DNA of 14,867 nucleotides, taken from Pelosinus fermentans. Its GTDB lineage: Bacteria; Bacillota; Negativicutes; DSM-13327. How positions within the stretch are numbered: position 1 is the stretch's first letter; each line of letters opens with the position of its first letter. Shown one piece after another: positions 1 to 9,629 of the stretch. The notes below the pieces were generated by a model. The model had not been told where the DNA came from and did no database searches. It worked only from the letters and a program-made list of their open reading frames with translations. Made by a program: the position numbers and the translations under genes. The DNA is taken from positions 1 to 14,867 of the forward strand of contig DJJR01000080.1 of NCBI GenBank assembly GCA_002434245.1, in the 5' to 3' direction.

Positions 1-153
1 ACGACAGGTTCCTTGTCCCAAAATATTTAACCCAATCTTTAGCTCATCATTACTAGGTATAGATTGATTGCCTTCTGTGCTGGCAATAATGATAGATTTT
101 CCACGACTTGGCTTGCCAAACCGCTGAGATAAAACTTTAGGACACAAAGACAT
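1..153 (-). CDS. Hypothetical protein, partial (N-terminal 51 residues)
   Basis: An ATG at 153 on the minus strand opens a frame that stays open for 51 codons and runs off the left edge. It begins MSLCPKVLSQRFGKPSRG, is basic at first, and shows no membrane segment or recognised motif. It starts 20 bases after the stop of the 133-residue protein on the same strand, so it could be the next gene of a small operon. The Shine-Dalgarno candidate (AGAGGA) overlaps the end of that gene and sits about 20 bases upstream, which is too far to be convincing. The last codons overlap a GGGACA/TGTCGT repeat-like motif at the window edge. It may be a real gene start or a chance open frame. Confidence 0.3.
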   Translation of the reverse strand, partial: MSLCPKVLSQRFGKPSRGKSIIIASTEGNQSIPSNDELKIGLNILGQGTCR

Positions 154-173
154 TCTTACTACGTAAAAGCTTA

Positions 174-575
174 CTATCCTCTGGCATCCACTTTAGCAAT
201 ATCATAATAAGAACTTGCAGCATAATTTTCTTCCGCTTGTATTCTTTCTTGTAAATTATGATCAGGAAGCGCCGCCTTTGCTGTCTGTTGATACCCCATC
301 AATGTTTGATCATTATTCATAAGTCCAGGAATATTTTTATCATCCACGGCTTCCGTTTTCGACGCATCTTTGTCTTCGTCCTTATTTTTAGCAACCCTGC
401 CTATCAAAATCTTGAAGTCTTCTCCTATAACTACATAGGTGCATTCATAGTCTCCTTCTTGTTGCGTAACGTATTGTCTTTTACCCTGATTACTATTCAC
501 CTCGCTCTTATCACTTTGCTCCAGACTAGACTTACTTTGTGGCGAAAAAGAAACCCCAGTTATACCTAAACTCAT
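174..575 (-). CDS. Hypothetical protein, 133 aa, soluble and charged
   Basis: I do not recognise this protein. It begins MSLGITGVSFSPQSKSS with a Ser/Gln-rich N-terminus. A short beta-rich core at residues about 42-62 (YECTYVVIGEDFKILIGRV) is followed by a highly charged Lys/Asp linker (63-80) and a C-terminal region that is probably helical (QERIQAEENYAASSYYDIAK). There is no signal peptide or transmembrane segment, and only one cysteine, so it should be cytoplasmic. The ATG at 575 is preceded by AAGGGA with a long, 13-base spacing, so initiation may be weak. Segmented hydrophobicity, codon use and lack of stops favour a real gene over the plus-strand shadow frame. Function unknown. Confidence 0.65.
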   Translation of the reverse strand: MSLGITGVSFSPQSKSSLEQSDKSEVNSNQGKRQYVTQQEGDYECTYVVIGEDFKILIGRVAKNKDEDKDASKTEAVDDKNIPGLMNNDQTLMGYQQTAKAALPDHNLQERIQAEENYAASSYYDIAKVDARG

Positions 576-933
576 AACTAATCATCATTCCCTTCATCAA
601 ATCTATTTAAAAGCAAATAATCAATGCTTCGCGCTATTTTTACTGACCTGATAGCGTCAACCAATCATCACGTAGAATGACTTGACACCTTCTATTATTA
701 CTATCGTATAAAATGTGTACTATCTTTACTTCTTTGTAAATTCCTGCCGAAGCGATGATGATGGTTCTCTTGATTCTCATAATTACGCCTTAAAAGCAGG
801 AGAAACGAAGGAATCGTCCCCATTGATTCGGCATTTAAATCATAAAGATGGTGAACACTTATCCTAGCGTTCACCATCTTTTGATACACTAACCTGATCT
901 TCCGATGGAATTAGTCGTCCCTTGAGAAGTTTA
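576..933. other. Gene-free stretch between hypothetical protein and cyclic-glucan synthase
   Basis: No convincing gene is present. The stretch holds the hairpin at 845-880, which lies just after the stop of the glucan synthase. It also has two segments resembling eroded pieces of a GGGGACGGTTCTCTTGTC-like dispersed repeat: GGTTCTCTTGATTC near 764-777 and GGAATCGTCCCC near 809-820, facing each other. A minus-strand TTGACG near 650 could be a -35 element for the 133-residue gene, but no good -10 follows at the right distance. Confidence 0.4.
845..880 (-). terminator. Hairpin terminator after the cyclic-glucan synthase gene
   Basis: A perfect 12-bp inverted repeat, AAGATGGTGAAC / GTTCACCATCTT, encloses a 12-base loop. 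It begins 53 bases past the stop codon of the minus-strand synthase. The trailing T-run is short on both strands (CTTT on minus, CTTTT on plus). It is therefore a plausible but not textbook intrinsic terminator, and might act in both directions. Confidence 0.6.
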
Positions 934-3900
934 TTACATCGTCATAACAACGTGATGGGGCTGCCCGTCATCGCCCATTATAACGTAAGGACCATCCTTC
1001 ATATCTCGCTCCGTAAGTACAACTTCCTGTCCATCAATTTGTAAAGCAATCGCACCAACGGACTTATGGGACGGATTTTCAACAGTAATATGGTAGGAGC
1101 TATTACCAAAACGGTAGCTGACGGAAAACCCTGGCCATTCGCAAGGAATACACGGGCAAATGTACAGGCGTTCACCACGGCGACGAAGGCCGAGAATCGA
1201 TTCAACTCCTGCCTGATACATCCATCCGGCAGCACCAGTGTACCACGTCCAGCCGGCGCGCCCCCGGTGCGGCTGGGCTGTATAAACGTCCGCCGCAATG
1301 GCGTAGGGCTCACCCGCATACTGCCGTACTTCATTAGGTGTGCGTGTGTGATTGAGAGGATTTAACATTTGAAATAATTCTAAAGCCTTATCTCCGTTGC
1401 CAAGCCCGCACCAGGCGACAATACTCCAGATAACACCATGAGTATACTGGGCTCCGTTCTCCCGGATACCGGGCGGGTAGCCCTGAATATAGCCGGGGCT
1501 CGGATCTGTGCTGTCAAAAGCCGGTGTTAAAAGGCGTACAACCGAAAGATCCCGATCCACCAGTTCACGGTCGAATGACTGCATTGCCTGCAATGCTTTT
1601 TCTTGTGGCGCTGCCCCTGAAATAACCGACCATGACTGGGCGATGGCGTCAATACGGCACTCCTCGTTATAGATAGAACCCAGCCATTGCCCGGCGTCAG
1701 TGAAAGCCCGCCGGTACCACTGCCCGTCCCAGGCATGCTGATCAAGAGAGGCTGTCAGTTGCCTGCATATGTCCAGGCAGCGTTCCGCCCGCTCTACAGC
1801 ACCGCGCTGCCGGCATAAATCCGCAAACCGGTTCAGTACGTCACAGAGAAACCAACCAAGCCATACGCTCTCACCGCGGCCTTCAGCACCGACATGACTC
1901 ATACCGTCGTTCCAGTCACCGATCCCGATCAGCGGCAGCCCGTGCTCGCCAAAGCGCTGCACAGCCCTGTCAATGGCACGTAAGCAATGTTCAAAAATGG
2001 TGCCGTTTTGAGCAGAAATTTGGGTCGGCTCATATCGTTCATGTTCACCCGCCGGTAAAGGTTCACTATACAGAAAGGGTACCACCTCTTCCAGTATATC
2101 GTCGTCTCCTGTATGCTCGACATACCGTGCGACTGCATAGGGCAACCATAGTAAATCATCGGAGAAACGTGTGCGAATGCCGCGCTGCGTCTCTTCATGC
2201 CACCAGTGCTGCACGTCGCCCTCCTCATACTGATGCGCAGCATGCAGCAAAATCTGCGCCCGCGTTAAATCGGGACGGGAGTGCAAAAGTGCCAGAGAAT
2301 CCTGCAATTGATCGCGAAAGCCGTATGCGCCTCCCGCTTGGTAAAAGGCGGAACGTGCCCACATTCTGCAGCCAAGAGCCTGGTACAAGAGCCAACCGTT
2401 TACTAGTAAATCCATCTCCGGACAGGGCGTGGAAACCGAGATTTGTTCTAAAGCACCATCCCAGAATTCATGTATATGTTCTAAGGATTGATCGCAAACT
2501 TGGGATTGATTGTACTTTTTAGCCAGCTTCACAGCGGCGTCCCGGGAATGTTCCGCACCGAGCAGGATGTAGACTGTCTGCTCGGCCCCAGGCTCCAGTA
2601 TAAGCTTGTTCTGTACCGCACCGCACGTATCATAAAGCGGTCCTGTTTGGCTTGAAAGACGCTCCCGGTTCATAGCTGCCGGATTTTCCCAGGTCCCATT
2701 ACGACCGAGAAATTCACTGCGGTCTGCTGTCCAGGATACGTCGCCGAAATCGGTGTTCTGCTGTGCTTCATATTCTGCCAAAATTGATGGTCTGACAGAA
2801 GATTCTGTTTGGGAATACACACCTAAAAAGGCGTAAGTCCCATGAAACTCTTTTTGATACGCATTACGTGCCAGCAGCAGCCGGGCAGAGTCATCCCACT
2901 CCGTGATGATGAAAGAAGCATTGGCGGATCGCTTTACACCCAGTACCCATTCCGCATAATAGGTGATGGAAAGCTGCCGCTGCTCGGCACTTTTATTCTG
3001 CAGCCGCAGCTGAATAATTTTGACAGGGTCATCGAGGGGAACAGAAACAGTCATTTCGGACCTGATACCGTGTTTCTCGTGGCCAAAACAGGTGAACCCC
3101 CTGCCATGAGTAATGGTATAGCCTAAGATAGAAGACCCGTCTGCCTGTCCGGCGTCCCCTCGTTTTGGTGCAACAGACCACAGTACGCCGCTCTCGTCAT
3201 CCCGCAGATAACATATTTCGCCCGGCGGATCAAGCACGGGATCATTAGACCATGGCGTAAGCTTGCACTCACGGCTGCTCTGCCACCAGGTGTAGCCCGT
3301 GCCGAGTTCGGAGACAAGGCAGCCGAAGCGGGGATTGGCAAGCACATTAATCCATGGTGCCGGCAGATAATTGCCGTTTTTAAGCACAATCCGATACTCC
3401 CGGCCATCGGGTGAAAATCCTCCCCAACTATTGAAGAATAATAAATCTTCCCCATTGTCCAGCGCAGGTTCGGCATACCTTTTTACTGACGCCGTCGGCT
3501 TGAGAGGCGCGGGAAAAACCACAGCCTTTCGCAACAGACTGGACTGCGCCTGGAAGCTGGGACCGTCTGCCCTGAGTACAACACGGGCGGTGGCCAGGAG
3601 CAGCGTCCTATCTTCTTCAGAAAGTTGACTGGAACTTATGATAAAAATCCCGCCCGGGCTGTGCCAGCCAACGACTTGTTCAACCGTCCGCCGCAGTGCC
3701 TCCTGTAAATCCTGCTGGTAGCCTTCCTCTGATTCGTTCAGAATAACCAGATCGAAAAGCAACCCCAGGCGACGCAAATACTCATGCCCAGTAAGCAGAT
3801 TGACCACAAACTGTATGTTGGCCCGGTTCTCGATCCGTACCAGAATCATCGGCACATCGCCGGAAACTCCGTATGCCCAAAGATCGGACTGGCCCTTTAC

Positions 3901-6900
3901 ATTCGACAAGATACTTTGCGCGCGCTCTCGCCGCAGCATCGGAGTATATACAATCCGGCCAGCGAAAGCTTGAAAAGCCATAGCCTGAGCAGCAGTCAAA
4001 TGCAAGTGCTGAAATTCAATTTGACTGCGATTCCAGGCCAGTTGAAATGTTCGTTCCACTACCAGGTCTCCAGCGAAGCGGCTGACAATGTTCAACGCCT
4101 CTTCTTTCGTGCCAGACACAGCAGTAACAGCAAATAATTGCACTTGTTCGCCAGGCTTGATGCTCATCCTTCTTCGCATGATAAATGCAGGATCGGCCAC
4201 AGAACCTACGGTTCCCTTTAAGCGGGAACGGACTCCCATGGGCAATGCAAGGGTATGTCCCCGGCCTACGAAGCTGGACCTATCCGTCTCATATTCCACT
4301 GATCCAAGGGTTCGGCCTGGGGTCAGCAGAGAATGGGCCGCCCATAATGATTTTTCGCCGTCCCGGCGGGGCCTGCGCCTGGCCAGCAAGCACTGGGCAT
4401 CTTCAACATATGCCGTTTTGATGAACAATTTACTAAAAGCCGGGTGCGCATCGTCAGCCATAGGAGATGCCAGGGCCAGTTCAAGGAAGGTTGTTACTTC
4501 CATGATCCGCTCTTCATTTCCGTTATTCGTAAGAGTCAGCCGCCTGACTTCAGCATTCCATTCCGGCGATACACATATTTCCAGGCTTGTCTGCACGTCT
4601 TCGTCCACACGCATGAAAATGGCCCGATCAAGAGCAAACTGCACACGCTGTTCATCAGAATGGACACGACAGGGCTGAAATGCCGGCGACCATACCACAT
4701 CCCTGGTAACGTCACGAATATATAGATAGCTTCCCCAGTTATCCAATACCGGATCCTCCCGCCAGCGGGAAACGGCCAGACCTTCGTAACGGCTGAACCC
4801 GCTGCCGCTGTTGGTCACGATGGTCGTAAATGTCCCGTTTGACAGAACGCACACCTCGGGTGCAAGTGTGTCCGCACTGGGGTATTCCCGCAGCGTGACC
4901 ATCTCTGTCGACTTCTTATAAGACACATATTCACGTACCATGGCAGGATGTTTAATAATGTTAGGCCGTGCTGGAGTGCGTTCTTGCAGAAGCAGTTCCG
5001 CTGCTCGTACCCGCTTGTCACGGTGAAAGCGCTCGGTTATTGTTCTCGATGCCAGTAAATTAGCAAGTGCGATCAGGCTCATTCCCTGGTGATGGGCCAT
5101 AAAACTGCGGATGACTATACTGGCCTCTTTCTTCGGCAGTCGCCCAGACGTAAAATCAATGGCTTCAAAGTAGCCGTATTTTCCCCGGGCGCCAAGTTCA
5201 TCCAGTTTACGTAAATCTAGCAGTCCCTGCTCCTTGGCAAAGGGTAAGGCGAGGATTGTGGCGTAGGGTGCCACAACCAAATCCTGTTCGAGACCGCGTT
5301 TGAAACCCAGACCGGGAACACCAAACGCCTGGTATTGATAGTTCATCTGATGATCAAAGGCATAATATCCAGATTCAGAGATGCCAAAAGGAACTCCACG
5401 CTGGTGGGCGTACTCCATTTGCCGCTGAACCACCCCACGGTAGGTGCTGTCCCAGATGGTTTTCGGATAGGTGCGCATAAACAGCCACGGCATTAAGTAT
5501 TCAAACATTGTCCCAGACCAAGAGAGCAGTGTGGTTCGTCTTCCCACCCGCGTCATTGTCCGCCCGAGGGCATGCCAGTGCGACACGGATACCTGACCGA
5601 GAGCGATGGCAATAAAGCTCGACAGCCTAGCCTCTGACGCCATCAGGTCATATAGGATTGGATCAGGCTTACCCGGCCCTGCGTTGTAGCCCAGGTGGAA
5701 CAATTTCGCTTTATGGTCATAAAGGGGACGAAAGTCTGTCTCATTGATCAGCACTTCCAGACGGGCAAGCAGTTTTTTCCCGCGAAAAAGCCATTCCTCC
5801 CGGACGCTCTGGGATGATGTTCCGTATTGATCTCTAGTCTCCCCTTTTCGTACAGGAGTTAACTCTTCAGCGAATGCAACATCTAATGCTTCTTCCGTCT
5901 TACCGTGGACTACACCTGACCAGCCATCTCCTTCCAAATCGGACCTCAGCCATTCCGCTATCCCTTCTTTGACGGCTACCAAACTGACAACGAGATTGCC
6001 GGAGTCTACCGTTGACACGTACAGCGGCGGCAGCGGCTCCAATGTGACAGTATCGTACCAGTTATAAAGATGACCTTCCCATTTATCCAGGTGCTCCACG
6101 GTGCCAAGCGTATGCTCCAAGCGCTCAATCAAACCGGGTGTATCGATAAACCCAAAATCCCGCGCAGTCAATGTGCAGGTAAGGTAAAGTCCAATGTTGG
6201 TCGGCGAAGTGCGGTGAGCGATTCCGTTAGGCGGCTCCAATTGAACATTATCAGGGGGCAGCCAATTCTCTTTTTCCGTAACGTAATCTTCGAAGAACGT
6301 CCAAATCTCTTCTGATAGTTTTTGCAGTTCTTCCTGCTCAGTTGCGGTAAGCAAGGTCTCAGACTGCTGTACAGGCCGGTTCAACCAGCGAACCGTCAAT
6401 GGAGCAATAGCCCATAAAGTGCAAAATGCCAGGCCTGTCCACCCCAGAGCCGGAACGGTACTATTCACTGCTGCCAGCACAAAAAGAGACACTACCCCAT
6501 ACCCTCCGTACATTCCCAGCAACACGGGATAGCGCCCGCCCTGCTGCCTGCGTTCAACCTCCGCCGCACTCACCCATTCCAGTAAATGACGTTTTGTCAC
6601 AGCTAAACGGTACAGAGTTCTGGCGATTGCATCCAGCAGAAGCACACTTTGAAACGGCATTGTCATTATGTTTACCAAAACTTGAGCGGCTGTCCCCAAA
6701 AGACTCCGTGGATGACCAATCATCCACCTCACCGCCACCAGCTGGCGAAGTAACGGCAACAACATGGTAGCGACCATAAAGACAATCCAGCGGCCGGAAG
6801 CACCTGGCAGTACGTTCATCCCAAGGAGCAGTACTGCAAGCTGCACAGGAGGCAGTATACTGCGCCGTAAATTGTCAATGATCTGCCAACGGGTGAGAGA

Positions 6901-9285
6901 GGACAAATCAACCGGCAGAAAGATTCCCCGGCGGTCGGGAACACTGTGCAGCAGCCATGGGATGAGCTGCCAGTCTCCGCGCACCCAGCGGTGCATTCTC
7001 TTTTGATAGGCACTGAACACAGCTGGATGCTCATCAATTAATTCAATATCGGACAGTAGGCCGGCGCGTAAAAATCCACCTTCTAATAAATCGTGACTAA
7101 GCACCCGATTTTCCGGAATGCGCTCACATAACACCTGAGCAAATGCATCAACATCGAATATACCCTTCCCCGTAAATATGCCCTGCCCCAGCCCATCCTG
7201 GTACGGATCGGAGGCAGCAAAGACATAGGGATCAATTCCCGGATTCACCGACCACAGATAAGCGAAGCGCGAGCGCAAGGCCGCGTCGTGGCTAATGCCG
7301 ATACGCGGCTGCAGTACGCCGTATCCTTCGACAACTCTTGTCCGGGTGAGGTTTAGTCGTGGCCGATTATAGGGAAGATGCATGGTGCCGATGATCCGCT
7401 GCACGCTTTCCAGGGGCAGCTCTGTATCCGCATCAAGGGTGATGATGTAACGGATACGGGGCAGGATGTCTGTGTCTCCAACTACAAAATCATAGGTCGT
7501 ATCTGTCTTGCCTTTAAGCAGCTCGACAAATTCCACTAATTTACCCCGCTTGCGTTCCCAGCCCATCCATACTCCCTCGGACGGGTTCCACATCCTGCGG
7601 CGCTGAAAGAGGTGAAAAATGTTCTCGCATGAATCGAAGTATGTACGGTTTAATTCCTCAATACTTGCCCGGGCTGCAGCGTGAATAGCAGCATCTTCGG
7701 GCAGTTCTTCCTCTCCTGCATCGGTAAAATCCCCCAGGAGAGCAAAATGAATATTCGAATAGCGGTTTGCCAGGTAGTGCAGTTCCAGCCGATCCGCCAA
7801 TTCCTCCACTTCTTTGACCGTTGACCAAATAACGGGTATGACCACCATTGTGGTTGCTTCGGGTGGAACACCCCGGGAAAAATCGTATCGGAGCAGCGGC
7901 CGTGGCTGCCTGACGCATTCTATAAGCCAGTGTGCAGCCGTAATAGTCCACTCGCTCACGGGCAAGGACAGCGCTAGCATAACGATCACCCACTGACCAA
8001 CGGTAAGGCTTATACCGCTGGATACCCACCAGGCAAATCCAAGAAGGAAAACCGTGAATAATCCTGTCAGGGCGGTAAAATACGTTCCAGTGGAGCGGCG
8101 TAACATTTCCAATTCGGGTAAATACGCAGGAGCACCGCAAATCTTTAGCGCCTGCCGCAGTTCCTTGATGCCATCGGCTTCAAGCAGATAGTATTCGGTA
8201 AATACCTGGCGAGGCAGTTCTTCCAGCATAACCGAACCACGTACTGCTTCATCGACTTTTGCACGCTCTGTACACGCCTGCTCATATTCCTTCGCAGCAA
8301 GCCCAACAGCCTGCTGCGCCACTAGATTTTCCGGCAAATGCAGGCGGGAAGCCAGCTTCTCAACCCGCTTACGCAACACGTCGCGGCTTGAGAAATCAAG
8401 AAACTGATATGTATTTGTGCTTTCTCCACGCAGTGTATGCTCAACCATAGAAATCCGTTCAAAACGCTCTTGCCAGTCCAAGCGGGATATTTTACGCAGG
8501 CTTCCCATAAGGTTGCCTGTTGATACCTGATGAGCTGCCTGAAGCTGATACTCATAAGAGACAATTCGATCAAGGCTGTCGGGGCCATTTTCTAATTTGC
8601 ACATTAGCCATTCCCTCACGGTTGTCGAATCGTCCGCCCACTCGCGCAGACGCCTGACCAAGTAGGCGATCTGGCAGCCGGAGAGCAGCATATCCTGACC
8701 AGCTTCTTCAAGGCCGTCCTTTAGCACCTCAGGGCTTAACTTCGCCGACTGCAGGCGTGCCAGCAGCCCATCGACTACGATACACACCTCTCGCCGTTCG
8801 CGAACCAGTTCCATGAGTGCGGTCAGGCGCTGAATTAAGGTGATACGCAAAATAAGCGGAACCGCCCACACTTCTGCTATGGTCAAAACGGATACTTCCT
8901 GGTAAAAATTCACATAGGAGATGAACGAATCCTCATCCAGGTTCCCGTCCACATGTTCAAGATAATCAGCACAAATAGACAGTATCCTTGCTTTGCCGGT
9001 CTTGCGTAAATCGGGCAGATTTCGCAAAAAGGCACCAGGAAGCTGATGACGGACAACCATCACCTGTTCTTCAATGAATTCAGCATGATCCAAAAGCCAT
9101 TCTTCTGCAGGCTGCAAACAACTTGCATCACCTTCCTGCAGAGTAGTAATAAATGTGCGTAATTTTTCAATGTCGGCATAAAACTCCCGCCACAGGCGCT
9201 TTGATGGCAAGCGTCTCACATAAGGGTTATGGGTCAATGCAAGCTCATGAGCTTTTTGTCGGAGTTGTTCTGTATTTAAAAGCAT
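934..9285 (-). CDS. ndvB: Cyclic beta-1,2-glucan synthase (NdvB/ChvB type; GT84 + glucoamylase-like + GH94)
   Basis: This 2783-residue inner-membrane enzyme should polymerise glucose from UDP-glucose into beta-1,2-glucan and cyclise it, as in the ChvB/NdvB/Cgs family (about 2800-2900 residues). Residue numbers follow the ATG at 9285. A soluble N-terminus (1-400) is followed by two hydrophobic segments (about 405-455). The glycosyltransferase core has LDADTELP (D618-x-D620), SHDLLEGG (about 732) and RMHRWVRGDWQ (about 767, an R-variant of QxxRW). Further membrane segments lie at about 805-900 and 920-970. A glucoamylase-like domain spans about 1030-1420 (YYAFDHQMNYQYQAFGVPG). Two GH94 N-terminal-type beta domains lie near 1490-1750 and 1990-2270. 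The GH94 catalytic domain (about 2290-2740) keeps the GDWND motif around D2460; this module controls chain length. ATG 9285 is chosen because GGGAGG lies 3 bases upstream; an in-frame TTG at 9306 has no such site. The gene is GC-richer than its flanks. Confidence 0.93.
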   Translation of the reverse strand: MLLNTEQLRQKAHELALTHNPYVRRLPSKRLWREFYADIEKLRTFITTLQEGDASCLQPAEEWLLDHAEFIEEQVMVVRHQLPGAFLRNLPDLRKTGKARILSICADYLEHVDGNLDEDSFISYVNFYQEVSVLTIAEVWAVPLILRITLIQRLTALMELVRERREVCIVVDGLLARLQSAKLSPEVLKDGLEEAGQDMLLSGCQIAYLVRRLREWADDSTTVREWLMCKLENGPDSLDRIVSYEYQLQAAHQVSTGNLMGSLRKISRLDWQERFERISMVEHTLRGESTNTYQFLDFSSRDVLRKRVEKLASRLHLPENLVAQQAVGLAAKEYEQACTERAKVDEAVRGSVMLEELPRQVFTEYYLLEADGIKELRQALKICGAPAYLPELEMLRRSTGTYFTALTGLFTVFLLGFAWWVSSGISLTVGQWVIVMLALSLPVSEWTITAAHWLIECVRQPRPLLRYDFSRGVPPEATTMVVIPVIWSTVKEVEELADRLELHYLANRYSNIHFALLGDFTDAGEEELPEDAAIHAAARASIEELNRTYFDSCENIFHLFQRRRMWNPSEGVWMGWERKRGKLVEFVELLKGKTDTTYDFVVGDTDILPRIRYIITLDADTELPLESVQRIIGTMHLPYNRPRLNLTRTRVVEGYGVLQPRIGISHDAALRSRFAYLWSVNPGIDPYVFAASDPYQDGLGQGIFTGKGIFDVDAFAQVLCERIPENRVLSHDLLEGGFLRAGLLSDIELIDEHPAVFSAYQKRMHRWVRGDWQLIPWLLHSVPDRRGIFLPVDLSSLTRWQIIDNLRRSILPPVQLAVLLLGMNVLPGASGRWIVFMVATMLLPLLRQLVAVRWMIGHPRSLLGTAAQVLVNIMTMPFQSVLLLDAIARTLYRLAVTKRHLLEWVSAAEVERRQQGGRYPVLLGMYGGYGVVSLFVLAAVNSTVPALGWTGLAFCTLWAIAPLTVRWLNRPVQQSETLLTATEQEELQKLSEEIWTFFEDYVTEKENWLPPDNVQLEPPNGIAHRTSPTNIGLYLTCTLTARDFGFIDTPGLIERLEHTLGTVEHLDKWEGHLYNWYDTVTLEPLPPLYVSTVDSGNLVVSLVAVKEGIAEWLRSDLEGDGWSGVVHGKTEEALDVAFAEELTPVRKGETRDQYGTSSQSVREEWLFRGKKLLARLEVLINETDFRPLYDHKAKLFHLGYNAGPGKPDPILYDLMASEARLSSFIAIALGQVSVSHWHALGRTMTRVGRRTTLLSWSGTMFEYLMPWLFMRTYPKTIWDSTYRGVVQRQMEYAHQRGVPFGISESGYYAFDHQMNYQYQAFGVPGLGFKRGLEQDLVVAPYATILALPFAKEQGLLDLRKLDELGARGKYGYFEAIDFTSGRLPKKEASIVIRSFMAHHQGMSLIALANLLASRTITERFHRDKRVRAAELLLQERTPARPNIIKHPAMVREYVSYKKSTEMVTLREYPSADTLAPEVCVLSNGTFTTIVTNSGSGFSRYEGLAVSRWREDPVLDNWGSYLYIRDVTRDVVWSPAFQPCRVHSDEQRVQFALDRAIFMRVDEDVQTSLEICVSPEWNAEVRRLTLTNNGNEERIMEVTTFLELALASPMADDAHPAFSKLFIKTAYVEDAQCLLARRRPRRDGEKSLWAAHSLLTPGRTLGSVEYETDRSSFVGRGHTLALPMGVRSRLKGTVGSVADPAFIMRRRMSIKPGEQVQLFAVTAVSGTKEEALNIVSRFAGDLVVERTFQLAWNRSQIEFQHLHLTAAQAMAFQAFAGRIVYTPMLRRERAQSILSNVKGQSDLWAYGVSGDVPMILVRIENRANIQFVVNLLTGHEYLRRLGLLFDLVILNESEEGYQQDLQEALRRTVEQVVGWHSPGGIFIISSSQLSEEDRTLLLATARVVLRADGPSFQAQSSLLRKAVVFPAPLKPTASVKRYAEPALDNGEDLLFFNSWGGFSPDGREYRIVLKNGNYLPAPWINVLANPRFGCLVSELGTGYTWWQSSRECKLTPWSNDPVLDPPGEICYLRDDESGVLWSVAPKRGDAGQADGSSILGYTITHGRGFTCFGHEKHGIRSEMTVSVPLDDPVKIIQLRLQNKSAEQRQLSITYYAEWVLGVKRSANASFIITEWDDSARLLLARNAYQKEFHGTYAFLGVYSQTESSVRPSILAEYEAQQNTDFGDVSWTADRSEFLGRNGTWENPAAMNRERLSSQTGPLYDTCGAVQNKLILEPGAEQTVYILLGAEHSRDAAVKLAKKYNQSQVCDQSLEHIHEFWDGALEQISVSTPCPEMDLLVNGWLLYQALGCRMWARSAFYQAGGAYGFRDQLQDSLALLHSRPDLTRAQILLHAAHQYEEGDVQHWWHEETQRGIRTRFSDDLLWLPYAVARYVEHTGDDDILEEVVPFLYSEPLPAGEHERYEPTQISAQNGTIFEHCLRAIDRAVQRFGEHGLPLIGIGDWNDGMSHVGAEGRGESVWLGWFLCDVLNRFADLCRQRGAVERAERCLDICRQLTASLDQHAWDGQWYRRAFTDAGQWLGSIYNEECRIDAIAQSWSVISGAAPQEKALQAMQSFDRELVDRDLSVVRLLTPAFDSTDPSPGYIQGYPPGIRENGAQYTHGVIWSIVAWCGLGNGDKALELFQMLNPLNHTRTPNEVRQYAGEPYAIAADVYTAQPHRGRAGWTWYTGAAGWMYQAGVESILGLRRRGERLYICPCIPCEWPGFSVSYRFGNSSYHITVENPSHKSVGAIALQIDGQEVVLTERDMKDGPYVIMGDDGQPHHVVMTM

Positions 9286-9288
9286 AGG

Positions 9289-9294
9289 CCTCCC
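9289..9294 (-). promoter_or_regulatory. Ribosome binding site deciding the start of the glucan synthase
   Basis: The minus-strand sequence GGGAGG lies 3 bases before the ATG at 9285. The spacing is short, but the site is strong and falls inside the 7-codon extension that would result from starting at the TTG at 9306. That makes the ATG the better start. Confidence 0.55.
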
Positions 9295-9365
9295 AAAGAC
9301 AATCAAAGATTAAAAAGTAAGCATCGTTTATTCCATACGATACTGCTGGTAAAATTAGAATCATT

Positions 9366-9402
9366 ACAACTATGCCCCTTTAGGGCACTAATTATGAGTT
9401 GT
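9366..9402. repeat. Nested inverted repeat upstream of the glucan synthase
   Basis: The outer arms ACAACT (9366-9371) and AGTTGT (9397-9402) pair perfectly. They enclose an inner hairpin, TGCCC-CTTTA-GGGCA (9373-9387). The element lies about 80 bases upstream of the synthase start. It could be an operator or a structured leader; no T-run follows, so it is not a simple terminator. Confidence 0.45.
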
Positions 9403-9536
9403 AAATTTCGGTAATTTCTATCATTACATCCATTTCATAAGATAGCCATAAAACTGGTGACGCTTTGGGACATTGGAAACCCACTTAAAAAGTCAGCAAA
9501 AAAAAGGAACAGATTTCGGAGGCTGTCCAGGTAAGA

Positions 9537-9552
9537 TTACAAGAGCTTGTAA
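9537..9552. repeat. 16-bp palindrome TTACAAG-AG-CTTGTAA
   Basis: Seven-base arms separated by two bases form an operator-sized palindrome, about 80 bases upstream of the cobalamin riboswitch and 250 bases upstream of the glucan synthase start. It could bind a dimeric regulator. No regulator can be named from the sequence. Confidence 0.35.
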
Positions 9553-9629
9553 AAAATAGTACAACAATTGATAGTTTTATATATATAAGCATGGGTGGTT
9601 TTATAGTAAAATTGAAATAATTGAATACT

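Larger units (their letters stand above)
9286..9629. other. Gene-free divergent leader region between glucan synthase and riboswitch
   Basis: Both strands were read and no gene is supported. The stretch contains a nested inverted repeat (9366-9402), a 16-bp palindrome (9537-9552) and AT-rich DNA around 9568-9620 where a plus-strand promoter for the riboswitch would be expected. No clean -35/-10 pair could be assigned. The synthase promoter should also lie here, but it is not evident. Confidence 0.5.

Noticed and set aside
258..569. 103-codon plus-strand ORF
   Set aside because: It is antisense to the 133-residue gene, has unnatural residue composition and lacks a ribosome binding site.
701..889. 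62-codon minus-strand ORF
   Set aside because: It overlaps the 12-bp terminator hairpin, has His-rich unnatural composition and shows no convincing start signals.
4088..4678. 196-codon plus-strand ORF and other long frames inside 934-9285
   Set aside because: They are shadow frames of the GC-rich synthase gene, with no ribosome binding sites and low-complexity Ser/Arg-rich translations.
9286..9306. TTG at 9306 as start of the glucan synthase
   Set aside because: It has no Shine-Dalgarno sequence, and the strong GGGAGG lies downstream of it, just before the ATG at 9285.
9440..9500. Possible cyclic-di-GMP riboswitch
   Set aside because: GACGCTTTGGGACA resembles fragments of the motif, but the required GGGCAAACC/GCAAAGC order and tetraloop receptor are missing on both strands.
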